The notes under the pieces are model-generated. The model was not told the DNA's origin. It was given only the letters and a program-made list of their open reading frames with translations, and made no database searches. From Macrotis lagotis (taxonomy: Eukaryota > Chordata > Mammalia > Peramelemorphia > Peramelidae), in NCBI RefSeq assembly GCF_037893015.1, contig NC_133662.1, positions 205,293,696-205,357,695 of the forward strand: DNA of 64,000 bases, in the 5' to 3' direction. Shown piece by piece: positions 45,971 to 57,089 of the stretch; positions within the stretch are counted from its first letter, which is position 1, and each line of letters starts with the position of its first letter. Both the position numbers and the translations under genes were made by a program.

Positions 45971-46477
45971 TTGATTCTATGTCATGCTAATTATATCCCT
46001 GGTATATTCCACTCCTGTATTCTTCCAGTGGGATCTTCTTTCATAATATTCACTAATCCTCACGAGGAACCTGCTTATGTTAATAACAGCTTCCCTACTG
46101 CAGTAGCAGTAGCTTTGTCATTACAGCAGGAATCGTCCACAATAGGCCTTAGTCAAACTATTGAATCTGGAAAGCCTTATGCAATGAGTTTCTTCAATGG
46201 GTGGCCCTTTTGGGGTCTATCGGACACTGGAACAGACCAAACTGTCATTGGCTCTTCCTTGTGGCCCCATGAATGGCCTACTGAACCAGCATCTACCTTT
46301 GTATATGGAGTGGGAGGATCACAAAATGCTTTACAATCTGTTGAATGGATCAAATGGCAGTTTGAAGACAGAGATGGTAGGATAAAACCACTAATAGTGC
46401 CAGGTCTGTCGGTCAATCTATGGGGAAGGGACATTATGAAGCATTTGCAATTAAAACATATGAAAGAAAGTTTTTAA
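45971..46477 (+). pseudogene. Retroviral protease (retropepsin), open but isolated
   Basis: 168 open codons. The aspartic protease active site DTG is at 46223-46231 within GLSDTGTDQTVI, and the flap region and the LWGRD motif near 46418 follow at normal spacing. The upstream 80 codons may derive from the dUTPase-like part common in betaretroviral pro, but I see no clear dUTPase motif. It has lost its link to gag through frameshifts. Confidence 0.8.
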
Positions 46478-46800
46478 TAGGGGCCACTGTCCAAGTGAGG
46501 AAGACATGCCCTCCCCTTGTGTGGAAAACAACTGAACCTGTCTGGAGGGAGCAGTGGCCCCTGACATCTGAAAAACTCCTTGCATTACATAATCTTATTG
46601 AAGAATAGTTGAAAAAAGGACCCAACAGGGTGATAATCCAAAGGCCAGGGTATGTTTGTATCTCCACAGAAAACAGGAAAATCTGGGTTCCTGAAAGGAA
46701 TGTCTGCATTATCACTGAAAAAGGGAACCAACATGAGAAGGAAGAAACCCACACCCCCAAAGAGACTGGAGGAGACATAAGAACAGACTTTTGGAAGTGA
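46478..46800 (+). pseudogene. Retroviral pol remnant: RT N-terminus joined to integrase C-terminus
   Basis: 46500-46605 decodes to the first residues of a betaretroviral reverse transcriptase (EQWPL motif), ending at TAG 46606-46608. Directly after, 46618-46705 decodes to an integrase C-terminal domain (PGYVCISTENRKIWVPERN). Everything between, about 2 kb in an intact virus (RT palm, RNase H, integrase core), is missing. Confidence 0.75.
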
Positions 46801-46808
46801 TCCAACTG

Positions 46809-47361
46809 ATGCTTTTATTGCTAAATTTTGTGTCAGCTGTCTATGGACAAGAGATGAATAGGACTAATGGGACTCAGTTATTGGACTTTTGAGCATACTC
46901 CTTGGTTTAGGGTAGCAACTTAAGGGAAAAACTTTTTCTGGGACTAGGAAATTTAGATTTCATCTTTTTAATGAAGCCTGTGCTTATAACTACATCTCTG
47001 TATTAGAGTAGCTAAAATTGAATTTTATAGAGTTACTTAAGAATGCATTCAATTTTGAATATTAATTGGCTATTTCAAAATCTTAATGAATTTATATAAG
47101 AGGTTCCTCAAGAAATTCTGATTGATTCTAAAAGTTATTTTTTCTTTACTGTTCTTAATCGGTTCATTCAAAATATAAGAAATATGTGTATATGTGTAAT
47201 TAAACATCAGTGGGACATTTTCACTTCTCTCTACTGGCCTGGAGAGGTAGGAAAAATGTTTCTATACTCTGAGATGTGGTACTGGCCAGGGCATCAATCT
47301 CAGCTTGGTAATTTTTACACAAAAGAGTTGTTTCTTCTGTGTGTTTGTACCTGTGTCTGTA

Positions 47362-47435
<74 letters not shown>

Positions 47436-47665
47436 TCAGATCTGAAATAATTTGATTGTTGTGGGTTATTAAGCAAAACAAGATCTCCTTCCTGATCATG
47501 CTGAGCAAGATATTCTTGACTGGTTTGATACACTCCCAAGTCCCACAACCACTTAGAACCTTCTCATGCACGGTGTCTCAGTGATGATGTTTATAATATC
47601 ATAGTGTCCCTTGTACAGTATCCACCCTCTTGTGGATGGCATACAGGAAATTTGCCTCAAAAACC
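46809..47665 (+). pseudogene. Env start and unassigned retroviral sequence
   Basis: 46809-46892 is a 27-codon frame with a hydrophobic leader (MLLLLNFVSAVYGQ), probably an env signal peptide, stopped at TGA. To 47665 the frames are closed and the sequence AT-rich. 47365-47432 is a (TC)n(TG)n microsatellite. The last part (GWHTGNLPQKPKRGN before a stop) could be a retroviral C-terminus. Assignment is weak. Confidence 0.45.
47365..47432 (+). repeat. (TC)n(TG)n microsatellite
   Basis: About 18 TC units followed by about 16 TG units. Long frames on both strands here are artefacts. Confidence 0.97.
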
Positions 47666-47677
47666 AAAAAGGGGGAA
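47666..47677 (+). other. Polypurine tract of the inner LTR
   Basis: AAAAAGGGGGAA directly before the inner LTR, as expected for plus-strand priming. Confidence 0.6.
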
Positions 47678-48071
47678 TTAGCAGTCCTCTTGCCCAGAAA
47701 CACCCTTGGCCTAATTTTCTGGGTTGGCCTTCTGGATCTTCTTATCTGTTCCTCCTGTTTGGCAACTCCTGGAACATTGTGTGAGAGCAGTAAGCCTGAG
47801 AAAGTATACTTTCTGAGTTCACTGATCATCTACTGTCCACAGCATGGAAGCATTGTTTGATTGGCTATTTGGAGAATGTCATGTGTATGAGTAGAAACCA
47901 GGAACTAAGAAGTGTATTTAAACTCTCGCTTGCTGCTAATAAATGGAGAACTTTTTACTTTCAACTCCTGCCTCATTCAGTGTTCATCTGAGAACTTGAC
48001 TTCAGCTGGACGGGGTCAAGCAATAGGTTACAATAGTTGCAAGTAATAGATTAGATGGCTGGCACACAACA
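47678..48071 (+). repeat. Second, unrelated LTR inside the provirus
   Basis: TATTTAAA near 47915, AATAAA at 47938-47943, and an end ACAACA two bases before a primer-binding-like TGGCACCCAAC. No similarity to the outer LTRs. The expected leading TG is not evident (it reads TTAGCAG), so the left edge is approximate. Confidence 0.6.
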
Positions 48072-48073
48072 AA

Positions 48074-48084
48074 TGGCACCCAAC
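48074..48084 (+). other. Partial primer binding site, Lys1,2-like
   Basis: TGGCACCCAAC matches 10 of the first 11 bases of the Lys1,2 complement. The rest has decayed. This differs from the Lys3-type site at 43115. Confidence 0.5.
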
Positions 48085-48129
48085 TCAAATTTCTCCTACT
48101 ACTAATTTGTCACTGGCAATATGGCATTT

Positions 48130-48398
48130 TGTCACAGTAAAATGCACCCTATAGGTAGCCCCTGGAAAAGCCCCAGGTGATGATATTAGTTCCCCTAAAT
48201 ATGTAATGTATAAAAACCCTGAAGGGGTATGGTCAGGTCCATATAAAGTACTAATGTGGGGTCCAGGTTCTCTTTGTATCTCAACAGGAAACAGAGACCA
48301 GTGGGTTCCAGCAAAGCACACATGAATGGTGGAAACCAGAAAAGAGGAGGAGACGAGGACGATGAGGAAGGGTGAAATCCAAAAGGAGGAGTAGAGAA
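48130..48398 (+). pseudogene. Second integrase C-terminal remnant
   Basis: Contains GPYKVLMWGPGSLCIST and WVPAK, an integrase C-terminal domain distinct from the one at 46618-46705, then an Arg/Glu-rich end. Stops interrupt it. Its presence just after an inner LTR implies a large deletion of gag-pro-pol in that unit. Confidence 0.7.
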
Positions 48399-49532
48399 AT
48401 GAAATACATATTGAAGTTAATGACTCTTTTAACCTTATTCCCGACATCTGCATCTAGTGACAACAGTGACACGAGGAGATGGGCTTTTATTCCATCCCCT
48501 CGATGGTTAAAAGTATTTGACTTGGACAGATACAATACCATCATTCTTCTTACATGGAAACTTGTCACACATGTTCCAGGATGGCAGATTTGAATGGACA
48601 GTTGAAAGCAAAACTACAATGACTTTTAACAAAACATTTAACTTCACAGGTTTGATCAAAGGACTACCAGTATGCATCAAGAAAGTTATGACAGGACAGT
48701 GGAACAGTAATAACTGGAATTATTTGGGCTCCACTAATGGTACAAGCTGGTGTGCATCGGTAATGGACAGTGCTATGTTTTTAGGAGACATTCAGATGAC
48801 TGCACAGAACTCTTAACTGCAGATTGATGCGACGATATCAATTGTATACTTGGCAATTAGATAGACATGATATTCCTTTGAACAAATCACTGACAATACT
48901 TCACAACCATCATACTGAATTCTGTAAAACTGCCATCCCTCATAATTTCTCTTTATGTACCATTATCCTGCATTTATGTACTTCAGAGATTGTGGTACTC
49001 ATCAATGTTCACTAACTATGTTAACTCATGACAACTATAATGAATCACTTATTTCAGGTCATAATACCACATTGTATTTACCCAATAGAGGGGCAGTAGA
49101 GTATCCTAGACTCAAGTATGTACACAGCACTGGTATGGAGGTAAAAGGGATAGAAAAGTTGGTAGCTGCTATCGGAGGACCTACCATACAAGGAATGCCT
49201 GAATTGGTGGGAATAGATAGCTGGAAAATGTTACCAGTAATATTACATTGACTGCTAGAATATGCTTAGGAAAGGATTATGCATTCCTAATTGATAGAAA
49301 TAACACTTCTAATATTACCAAATATCGTACAGAGATCTTTAACCTCACTTGTACTCAATGTCACATTAGAACTTGCATAGGCCCAAGGTTAGGACAAGGC
49401 TGGAAAGTGTACATAGTAACCTGCCCTTGCTACACTTTAAAATTCCTTCCTGTCATTCTTTTCTGTATTGTAATCATGTTACTTTGTCTATGCTTACCTT
49501 GTTTGTTACGTTTTTATGGCACATATGATTAA
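48399..49532 (+). pseudogene. Retroviral env, frameshifted and internally deleted
   Basis: Leader at 48399 (ILKLMTLLTLFPTSA). The surface subunit continues in another frame from about 48517 to TAA at 48816, then in further frames to 49251, with several N-glycosylation sequons. 49248-49532 has a Cys-rich segment, then a hydrophobic span (KFLPVILFCIVIMLLCLCL) and a short cytoplasmic end. The fusion peptide and helical ectodomain of the transmembrane subunit are not seen between them. Env would mediate entry; this copy has at least three breaks plus the deletion. Confidence 0.75.
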
Positions 49533-49622
49533 GGGCACCCTTGCTTTTCTTTATGCCTCACCACCCAGAAAAACCATTCCCTCAAGATTTATGAACTTTT
49601 GCTGTTGTGCTTTGTGTCAAAC

Positions 49623-49636
49623 AAGAAGGGGGGACA
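49623..49636 (+). other. Polypurine tract before the 3' LTR
   Basis: AAGAAGGGGGGACA immediately before TGTTGGG. Confidence 0.8.
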
Positions 49637-50166
49637 TGTTGGGAAACTAGGGGCTGACTGTGTATTTCCTCTTGAATAACGATGAGACCCCAGGGAACTG
49701 CTGAAGGATATGTGAACGACTTTGTCCTTGTGTTTCGAAACACAAGACACAAAGAAGTACAACATGTTTTGCACATAGGCATCTCCGGTGTGTGCTCTTG
49801 GTTCAGGAAGTGAGCTCCAGTCTTCCTCTTTGTAACATTGTTTACCTTCTGGCATGCAACAGGGCAGTGATGAGCATTCTTCTAATTGGTGCACGCTTGA
49901 ATCATGAGCTGTTTGTTGTTTTATGATTGGAAACTGTTGCTATTTCACATGGCTTTTGCTGATAGCCAAGAGTAATAATTGCAGGGAGCAGGAGGCACGG
50001 AGGGCTGCTACTGAGATGTAATCATTGGACATAGGACAATAAAGTTGCTTATTTGCTTCTCCTTTGGCCTGTGACTCTCTTTGTAGAATACACTGGTTAT
50101 GTCCGGATGCACACCGAAGACCTGGGAAAGGTAAGGCTTGGCTGCCCTGGGAGAAAAATCCGGACA
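49637..50166 (+). repeat. 3' LTR of the endogenous retrovirus
   Basis: Related to 42595-43112, with AATAAA at 50038-50043 and an end CGGACA. By eye it differs from the 5' LTR at dozens of positions, including small indels at about 49740-49780 and 49990, so this is not a recent insertion. Confidence 0.92.
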
Positions 50167-50355
50167 TATATGGATAACAACACATTTTTTCATCTGTGCT
50201 TCCCAACCCTTTCTGATAGATAAATTTTTAAATATATATATCTTAAAAAATTATTCATGAATTTTCTTTATCTATTATAAACATTTGCAGATTACTCAAC
50301 TTTATGAGATATCTTTTGTAGCAAAGTAAAAGAGTTAAATAAAATTAAGAATATA

Positions 50356-50514
50356 TGGGGCAGCTAGGTGGCGTAGTGGATAAAGCACCGGCCCTGGAGT
50401 CAGGAGTACCTGGGTTAAAATCTGGTCTCAGACACTTAATAATTACCTAGCCCTGTGGCCTTGGGCAAGCCTTAACTTAACCCCATGTGCCTTGCAAAAA
50501 AAAACCTAAAAAAA
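50356..50514 (+). repeat. Marsupial tRNA-derived SINE, plus, with target duplication
   Basis: Flanked by AAGAATATA at 50347-50355 and 50515-50523. Near-consensus head GGGGCAGCTAGGTGGCG, a young-looking copy. Confidence 0.95.
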
Positions 50515-51049
50515 AAGAATATAGTGATTTCATCTGAAAATGTATGCATGTATTTGAAATATATGTATTTATATGAAAATGTATCTCTATTTCCTCTCCC
50601 TCATGCCTGCCTCTTTGTAAAAGAACTCAAATCAAGCTGTATATAAAACAAATGCATCAGTGGGTATATACATATATCTATATATGATATTAATATATAA
50701 TATCAATAAATAATATGTAACATTGTTGAGTCCCTTTCTGGACTCCCTCAACCTTCCTCAGATGAGCGTTGAAGGGGTGGGAGACCTGGAAGACAAATTC
50801 TTTGTACACCAGGGTCTCCGTTTATTCACCAGAACACAAGTGCTTAAATATATTTCCCAGTACCTAATCCACTCCCATGGCACTTAGTAAAACTACGTTC
50901 TGGTACTCAAGGGCACCAGGTGATGAAGATTCCCACACACAACAATCCCTAATACAACATATATTAACATGTATATGTGTGTCATTACACAGCCTAAATC
51001 CATTCTCTCTCCTCAGCAATATTGAATGGTTATTGCTTTGATCATAATT

Positions 51050-51880
51050 CAACTCTATTGAACATTGAATGTTGAAATTATTGGATTAAATTGTTTTATC
51101 TTAGTTCTGCTCATTTCATTTTTCAATCATTTATAAAAATTCTCAAGATTGCTCACTTTTTAAATATTGATACTATGGTATAAATTGTGATGGTTCTATT
51201 TCTTTTACTCTGCATCAATTCGTATGTCTTTCTACAACTTTTTGAAATCATCTATTTATTATTTCTTATAGTTCATTTCTTAAGCTATATCACATTCATA
51301 TAATACAGTTCATTCAATTGTCCCTCAATTGAAAGGCATCCCTTTAGTTTCTATTATTTTTGTCATTAATATAAAAAGCAAAAATCCTATTGAATATTTT
51401 TGTACATAAAGAATTTTTTACTTTGTTTAATCTCTTTTATATACAGACCTATACATGGCATAGATGGGTCAAAGGACTGGTACTATTTAGCAACTTTTTC
51501 TCTTTATTTTCAAATTATTTTCAAATTATTTTCAAATTTCTTTACAGAATATTCACAGGTCTGCCAGTACATTAATGTGTCTGTTTTTCCATAACCTGTT
51601 GAACAGTGATCATTTTCCATTTCCTTAGATTATCTATCAATTGGGTAATGTTTACTTTTCCTACAAATTTGAATCAATTTCTTATAGATCTTGGAAATGA
51701 GAACCTTTTTCTGAGAATCTTGTTGCAAAGGTTTTCCCCAGGTGTTTCCCTTTTAATTTTTGCCACATTAGATTTATTAGTACAAATACAGGTGTATTTA
51801 AATTTAACTGATCAAAATGATCTAATTAATCTTTTATGACTCTCTATTTCTTGTTTGGTCAAATTCACAAGGAGGAAGCA
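51050..51880 (-). mobile_element. Old L1 3' region, minus
   Basis: TGCATCAATTCGTATGTCTT, CCTCAATTGAAAGGCATCCC and TGTTGCAAAGGTTTTCCCC are the reverse of the L1 ORF2 end/3' UTR. A 13-base motif is repeated near 51509-51540. Confidence 0.65.
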
Positions 51881-52885
51881 AAAATCAAAAATCTCATGAG
51901 AAATAACTAAAGAAATGAGAATGAAGGGTGCTTACAATATCATATTTCAAAAAACATACACTAAAAAGTAGCAATTATTAAAACAATTTCATATTAGTTA
52001 GATAGAAATTAATCACTGAAAGAGTAGGTATATAATATAATGATCTAATATACTATTATTTGATATATACAAAGACTCCAAACACAAACCTACAAACACA
52101 GTTATTGGGATAGGAACTCACTAGAGAAATTTGTATTGTAGAATGGAAGATATTAGATTTTGACCAACACTTCATACTTTTGACAAAGACAAGTTCCTAA
52201 TGGATATATAAGCTAGATAAAAAATACCATGTCATTTATCAATTATAAAATATGGAAAAATTAACCATATAATTAATGAATTGGAGAAAAATTCATAATT
52301 TATTATGACTTTGGATGAGTTGCTTAACTTTTCAGTGCTTTATATCATGAAGATGATAACTTGGAAAGAAAGTGATGACTTTCATTGATAGAGGACTTTC
52401 CTCACTTGGGAATTCCTCATGCCAATGAAATTCCAATTCTTAATTAAAGTGATTAGTTCTTTGCTGACAAGTCAAAAAGTCATTTTTGCCTTTCAAAGAG
52501 AGATTACAGAATTTGGCTGAGGACAGACATCAGTCCCTTGGTGTAACCGACAGCTAAGTTGCAGTATAGTTGGAGACCTATATAAGACAAAGGTTTGTTA
52601 AGGGGCAGAGATACTTAATGAGCCACTCTGATAAGTATATTATCTTTTTTGATATAAAGAGAAAAAATGCCAATGGGAATGCTTCAACCAAAAAATTGGA
52701 TTGCTATAAATAACAAAAATTTGCAGAGATTTTTTTTTGGTGGCAATCTATGTGATTTGACTAAAGACACCTCTTTGGTTTGAGGGAAATTCTAAGAAAT
52801 TCTAAGTAATAAAATCCTAGAATTGAGAGGGACTGTAGGGGTCAACTCTTTGAGCACTCAGTTTTCTCATAGAAATTAATACTCA
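51880..52885. other. AT-rich intergenic DNA with a SINE 3' scrap
   Basis: 51880-52310 includes L1-like plus-strand traces (AAACAATTTCATATTAG). 52320-52450 matches the old SINE 3' part seen at 14950-15030. No gene. Confidence 0.45.
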
Positions 52886-53040
52886 GACAGCTAGGTGGCA
52901 CAGTGGATAGAGCACTGGCCCTGGAGTCAGGACTATCTGAGTTCAAATCTGGCCTCAGACACTTAATAGTTACCTAGCTGTGTGGCCTTGGGCAAGCCAC
53001 TTAACCCCATTGCCTTGCAAAAACCTAAAAGAAAAAAAAG
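52886..53040 (+). repeat. Marsupial tRNA-derived SINE, plus
   Basis: Head ACAGCTAGGTGGCACAG to tail TTGCCTTGCAAAAACC. Confidence 0.93.
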
Positions 53041-53049
53041 AATAATCCA

Positions 53050-53960
53050 AGAACTGAAGAGATAAAGAGAATTTTCCAGTTCATTCAGAGAGGTGCAAAT
53101 GTGGGACTAGAATTTAATTCTCACTATCATTTTCTGCTCTTTATACCACCCTACCTCTCGTGGCTTAAGTTGAATTTCAGTTTTTTTATCTGTGTTTCTA
53201 TTCTTCAAGTCACTTTATAGGGTCAACAGAATTTCTAAGTATAAAGATGCCATTTCTATTTTGTCATCAAAAAAATGTGTGTGGGGGGTATATTTCAAAG
53301 AAAAATAACTTAAAAGAGTTCCAGTTAAAAACAAAACAAGATGATAATTTCTTTTTTTTCAACCAAAGGGAAAAGTTGTTTAAAGAAAAGATCTTTAAAG
53401 GTCTTTCATCAGAAATTGAGCAGATGGGCAAATATACAATCTGTTTGCCCTATTTGCCCTTTGCCTTTGAATATGTACTCTGGGGAGGGGGAGGGGATAT
53501 TGAATATGGCACAGGGCCACTGGCACAATCTGTTTTTAAGTAGAAATGGAGGCTTAGGTACAAAGTACATTAGATTTGGATTGGAATGAAAATTGGAATC
53601 CTGTCTCTCCCCCCCCCCCCGAAATCTACAATATGCAACTAACTGTATTCTTTGATTTCTTTAGGAACATTTTGTGCTTCATATTTTCATTTCCTGCCAG
53701 TTTAGTTTAATATATAGTTTAAGTCATGGCCTTTGATTTTCAGTTTGGTAATATGCTACACTGAAGAAAGCCATATGGTATTCCTTAACTTACTCCTCAC
53801 CCCACCCCAAACCCATATTTTGAAGTCTCTAAAAGATATAGACTGTCAGAACTGGAAGGCAATTTGGAATAGATCTAGTGTTGACTTAATTTTCCATAGT
53901 AATTCTTATTTATATATTCTATTTTAAGACTTAAAAATAAGTTTTCTTCACAACTACAGA
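53050..53960. other. Intergenic DNA, no gene seen
   Basis: A C10 run lies near 53610. No supported coding sequence or named repeat. Confidence 0.5.
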
Positions 53961-53964
53961 GAAG

Positions 53965-54390
53965 TAGGTTGTATAGATCTTTTTATCCCCATTTTACAGA
54001 TGGGGAAACAGAGGTTTGCTGACTTGCCCATGGTCATATAGGTAGCAAATAGGAGCCCAGGTCCCCTAACTCTGTCAAGTGCTTTTTCTACTGTACCAAG
54101 TTGTTCTCCACCCATCCCTTTATCTATATTGAAGAATTTTTCTCTATACAACAGAAAGGTGCGTGTACAAATCGCTAAAGTCTCAGCAACAAGAAGTTTC
54201 ATAGAAAGAAAGAATTCAAGGAATTAGCTAGTTCATCCCCAACTCATAATGTAAATGTAAAAGCTGTGTTCAGAAATGGCATGATCTTTGCCCAAGTTTA
54301 AATTGGTTGAAAGCTATAGAGTTGGGATTCAAACTCATATCCTATTACTACAAATCCAGCACCTTTTCCATGCTACCTATTCATGAAACT
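53965..54390 (-). repeat. Two MIR-like core SINEs, minus
   Basis: 53980-54110 (CCATTTTACAGATGGGGAAAC) and 54200-54390 (TTTGCCCAAGTTTAAATTGG, GGGATTCAAACTCATATCC). Confidence 0.7.
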
Positions 54391-54399
54391 TGCGATGAT

Positions 54400-55380
54400 G
54401 TGCCAGTAAATGATTAATAACTGGTTCTCTGGGGCAGAGCAGGAGTGTATGCATAATAAACTTTTAAGTTTAATCATCATTCTTAACATTTCCCACTATT
54501 TTCTTAAGACTAGACAACCAAACAAAACAATAAATCAATTCTCTAACACTTTTGCTAATTTTTTGTTGTAAATGTTCATATTGACATTTTAACAATCAAC
54601 TCTTGCTCAAGTAGGTTCCCCTGAAGTACATAATAGATTTCATGAATTTCTGGTGCCAGAATGCTAGTGTGAAGCTAATGTTGCCACTATTAGCATACTC
54701 TAACCCCTGCCTTAATATAAATTCTCTATATTCAGACAGTGGCCATACCAGCACCCCAAGCATCAAAAAACATTAATCACAAGTTATCAGTAAGAGAGTA
54801 TTACAATTAGGTAGGATTCCTGGCTCTCCCTCTTTTCAAAACATTCCATGAAAAATTGGGCAATAAGGTAGTAAAATGCTTCCCCTCTTATTTCTGAGTT
54901 TTTTTTTTCTCAAAATTTGTTCTAAGGTCTACAATTGGTAGGATTATTTCTACTGGAGCTTTAGATCTAGCCAAGCATTGCTGTCATGTATTCTGTGGAT
55001 GTACCTACCACAGGTTATGTTGGGTCAATGTGAAAGTTAAGCATATTTGGATGATGTAAAGGATATTTATAGATTATCAAGTCTAGTCAGTGCACCACTT
55101 TAGCTCTGTTATTTATTTAAAAGAGGCATGAGAAATAGTTCATGACCTCAAACAGCAACAATCGAGTTTCTGAGACCTGACAGAAATATTTAAATAGTGC
55201 TATGTTTACTTTTTATATGAGTGATTCTTTCCCTTGTGCTGACTGCAATTTTGTTTTATATTCTTATCCAGAGTAATTCTTCTGATATTTATAATTCCTT
55301 AAATCCTTAATCCACACAATGTAAATTAGAATTTATCTGCACCATGAGAAGCTTATCTGGAGTGACAGAGAAAGATTTAA
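54400..55380. other. Intergenic DNA, no gene seen
   Basis: No recognised repeat or supported coding sequence. Confidence 0.5.
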
Positions 55381-55384
55381 AGAA

Positions 55385-55482
55385 TAAAGCAAAAAGATGA
55401 TAAAGAGAGAGAGACAAAGCAGAGACAGAGCCCAGAGAGATAGAGAGACAAAAAGACAGAAAAAAGAGGAAACAAGAGATAT

Positions 55483-55531
<49 letters not shown>

Positions 55532-55600
55532 CAAAGAAGAAAAAAGTAAAAGAAGAAAAGGAGAGGTAGTAAAGAAAAAAGGACACAAAGGAATGAAGGA
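55385..55600 (+). repeat. Purine-rich (GA)n-type low complexity
   Basis: GAGACA/GAGAGA repeats. Minus-strand frames of Ser/Leu are artefacts. Confidence 0.93.
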
Positions 55601-55689
55601 TGAAAAGAAAATTAAGTCATTCAGGATTTTAGTTATTTTAGATCACTTAAAAATATGAATATCCAGCAATATTATGTGATGATAGACTA

Positions 55690-56035
55690 TGATAGACTTA
55701 GCTCTTTTCAGCAGTACAGTGATAAAAGATAATTCTAAAAGACCTGTGATCCAAATTCAGAGAAAGTGTATGGTCTCTGAATGCAGATCAAAGCATACTA
55801 TTTTCATTTTTACACATTTTTTTGTTTTTTCCTCATGGTTTTTTTCCTTTTGTTCTGATTCTTCTTTCACAGTGTGACTAAAGTGGAAATATGTGAAATA
55901 AGATTGTATATGTACAACCAATATCAACTTATGTGCTTTCTTGGGTTTGGGGAGGGAAGATAAGGGGAGAATACTTTACAAAAATGAATGTTGAAAATTA
56001 TCTTTACTTATAACTGGTAAATCAATATATAACAA
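55690..56035 (+). mobile_element. L1 3' UTR, plus
   Basis: AATTCTAAAAGACCTGTGAT, TCTGAATGCAGATCAAAGC, GGGGAGGGAAGATAAGG and AAAATGAATGTTGAAAATTA follow marsupial L1 3' UTR order. Confidence 0.75.
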
Positions 56036-56044
56036 AGAAATATG

Positions 56045-56190
56045 GGGGCAGCTAGGTGGCGCAGTGGATAAAGCACTGGCCCTGGAGTCAGGAGTACCTG
56101 AGTTCAAATGCGGTCTCACACTTAATTACCTAGCTGTTTGGCCTTGGGTAAGCCACTTAACTCCATTTGCCTTGCAAAAAACCTAAAAAA
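56045..56190 (+). repeat. Marsupial tRNA-derived SINE, plus, with target duplication
   Basis: Flanked by AAAGAAATATG at 56034-56044 and 56191-56201. It inserted at the tail of the L1 3' UTR. Confidence 0.95.
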
Positions 56191-56714
56191 AAAGAAATAT
56201 GATTATTTTTGTATTTCTTACTCTCCTTCCTACCCCTTTATCTTGCAGTAATTTGGAGAATGTAGTCAAAACAAGTCAGCTTCACCAAGAATTGGGAAAG
56301 GAGGGTGCTTCATACTGATTCTACTGCCTTCAAAGTTCTGAATCTTTAAGATGCTCGTAGAATATGTTATAACCTGCTAGGCTGGTTATTGAATGAATGA
56401 TCAGAAAAGGTTGTGTGTCAGTCATTAGTCTTTAATTGGTGAGTGAACAAACATTTGAGAGCCTATGAGTTAGGAGGGACAGTGAGATTCCAAAAAGACC
56501 TTCCAACAGCTATACTTACTAACTTCAAGATTGTGAAAGAACCTTAGGTCAGTTTGAGGAACAAAGGGTGGAAGTTGTAAAGGGACATTTATAGATTATA
56601 TAAGAAAAACTTCTTAATAATGAGCTATCCATGACCAAGAAATAGCAATTGACTGAACCATAATCACACAGCTGGTAACTGGCAGAATCAGAATTAGAAA
56701 TATCTTCTGACTTC

Positions 56715-56940
56715 TGAAGTTGCTAAGTGATACATTGGATAGGAAGACAGATCTTCCTGAGTTCAAATTTGAACATAGACATTTACTATCTGTGTGAATC
56801 TGGGCAAGTCACTTAAACCAATCTGCCTTTTTTTATAAAATGAACTGGAGAAGCAAATGACAAAACATATCAGGATCTTTCTCAGGAAAACTCTAAATGA
56901 GGTTACAAAGAATGAGCTGAAAAATGACTGAACAACAATT
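56715..56940 (+). repeat. Long-tail tRNA-derived SINE, plus
   Basis: GAGTTCAAATTTGAACATAG, AATGAACTGGAGAAGCAAATG, and the 3' end GGTTACAAAGAATGAGCTG. Confidence 0.85.
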
Positions 56941-57089
56941 TCCTTTCTTCTTTTTTCAGGTTAAGGTATTACTCATATTGTCCTCAATGGGATGCATGGT
57001 ATATTCAGGGAAGACCTGTGCCTCTGGAATGAGGGCTTTTGAGATCTTTTCAGAGCTGCTTTCCACCTTTGTTGTTCATCTGATCCACC

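Larger units (their letters stand above)
42595..50166 (+). mobile_element. Defective class II (betaretrovirus-like) endogenous retrovirus, mosaic
   Basis: Related LTRs at 42595-43112 and 49637-50166 start TGTTGGG and end CA. After the 5' LTR comes a Lys3-type primer binding site, then gag, protease, a collapsed pol, env pieces and a purine tract before the 3' LTR. A possible 6-base target duplication is TATATG (42583-42588 and 50167-50172). The betaretroviral assignment rests on the primer type, two zinc knuckles, and the protease and RT N-terminal motifs. Gag is interrupted by an antisense HAL1/L1 piece, and a second LTR type lies at about 47678-48071. Every gene is broken, so no protein can be made. 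It lies 2.9 kb past the amylase stop in the same orientation. Confidence 0.88.

Noticed and set aside
55307..55588. Ser/Leu-rich minus-strand frames
   Set aside because: Translation of the GAGA-rich tract.
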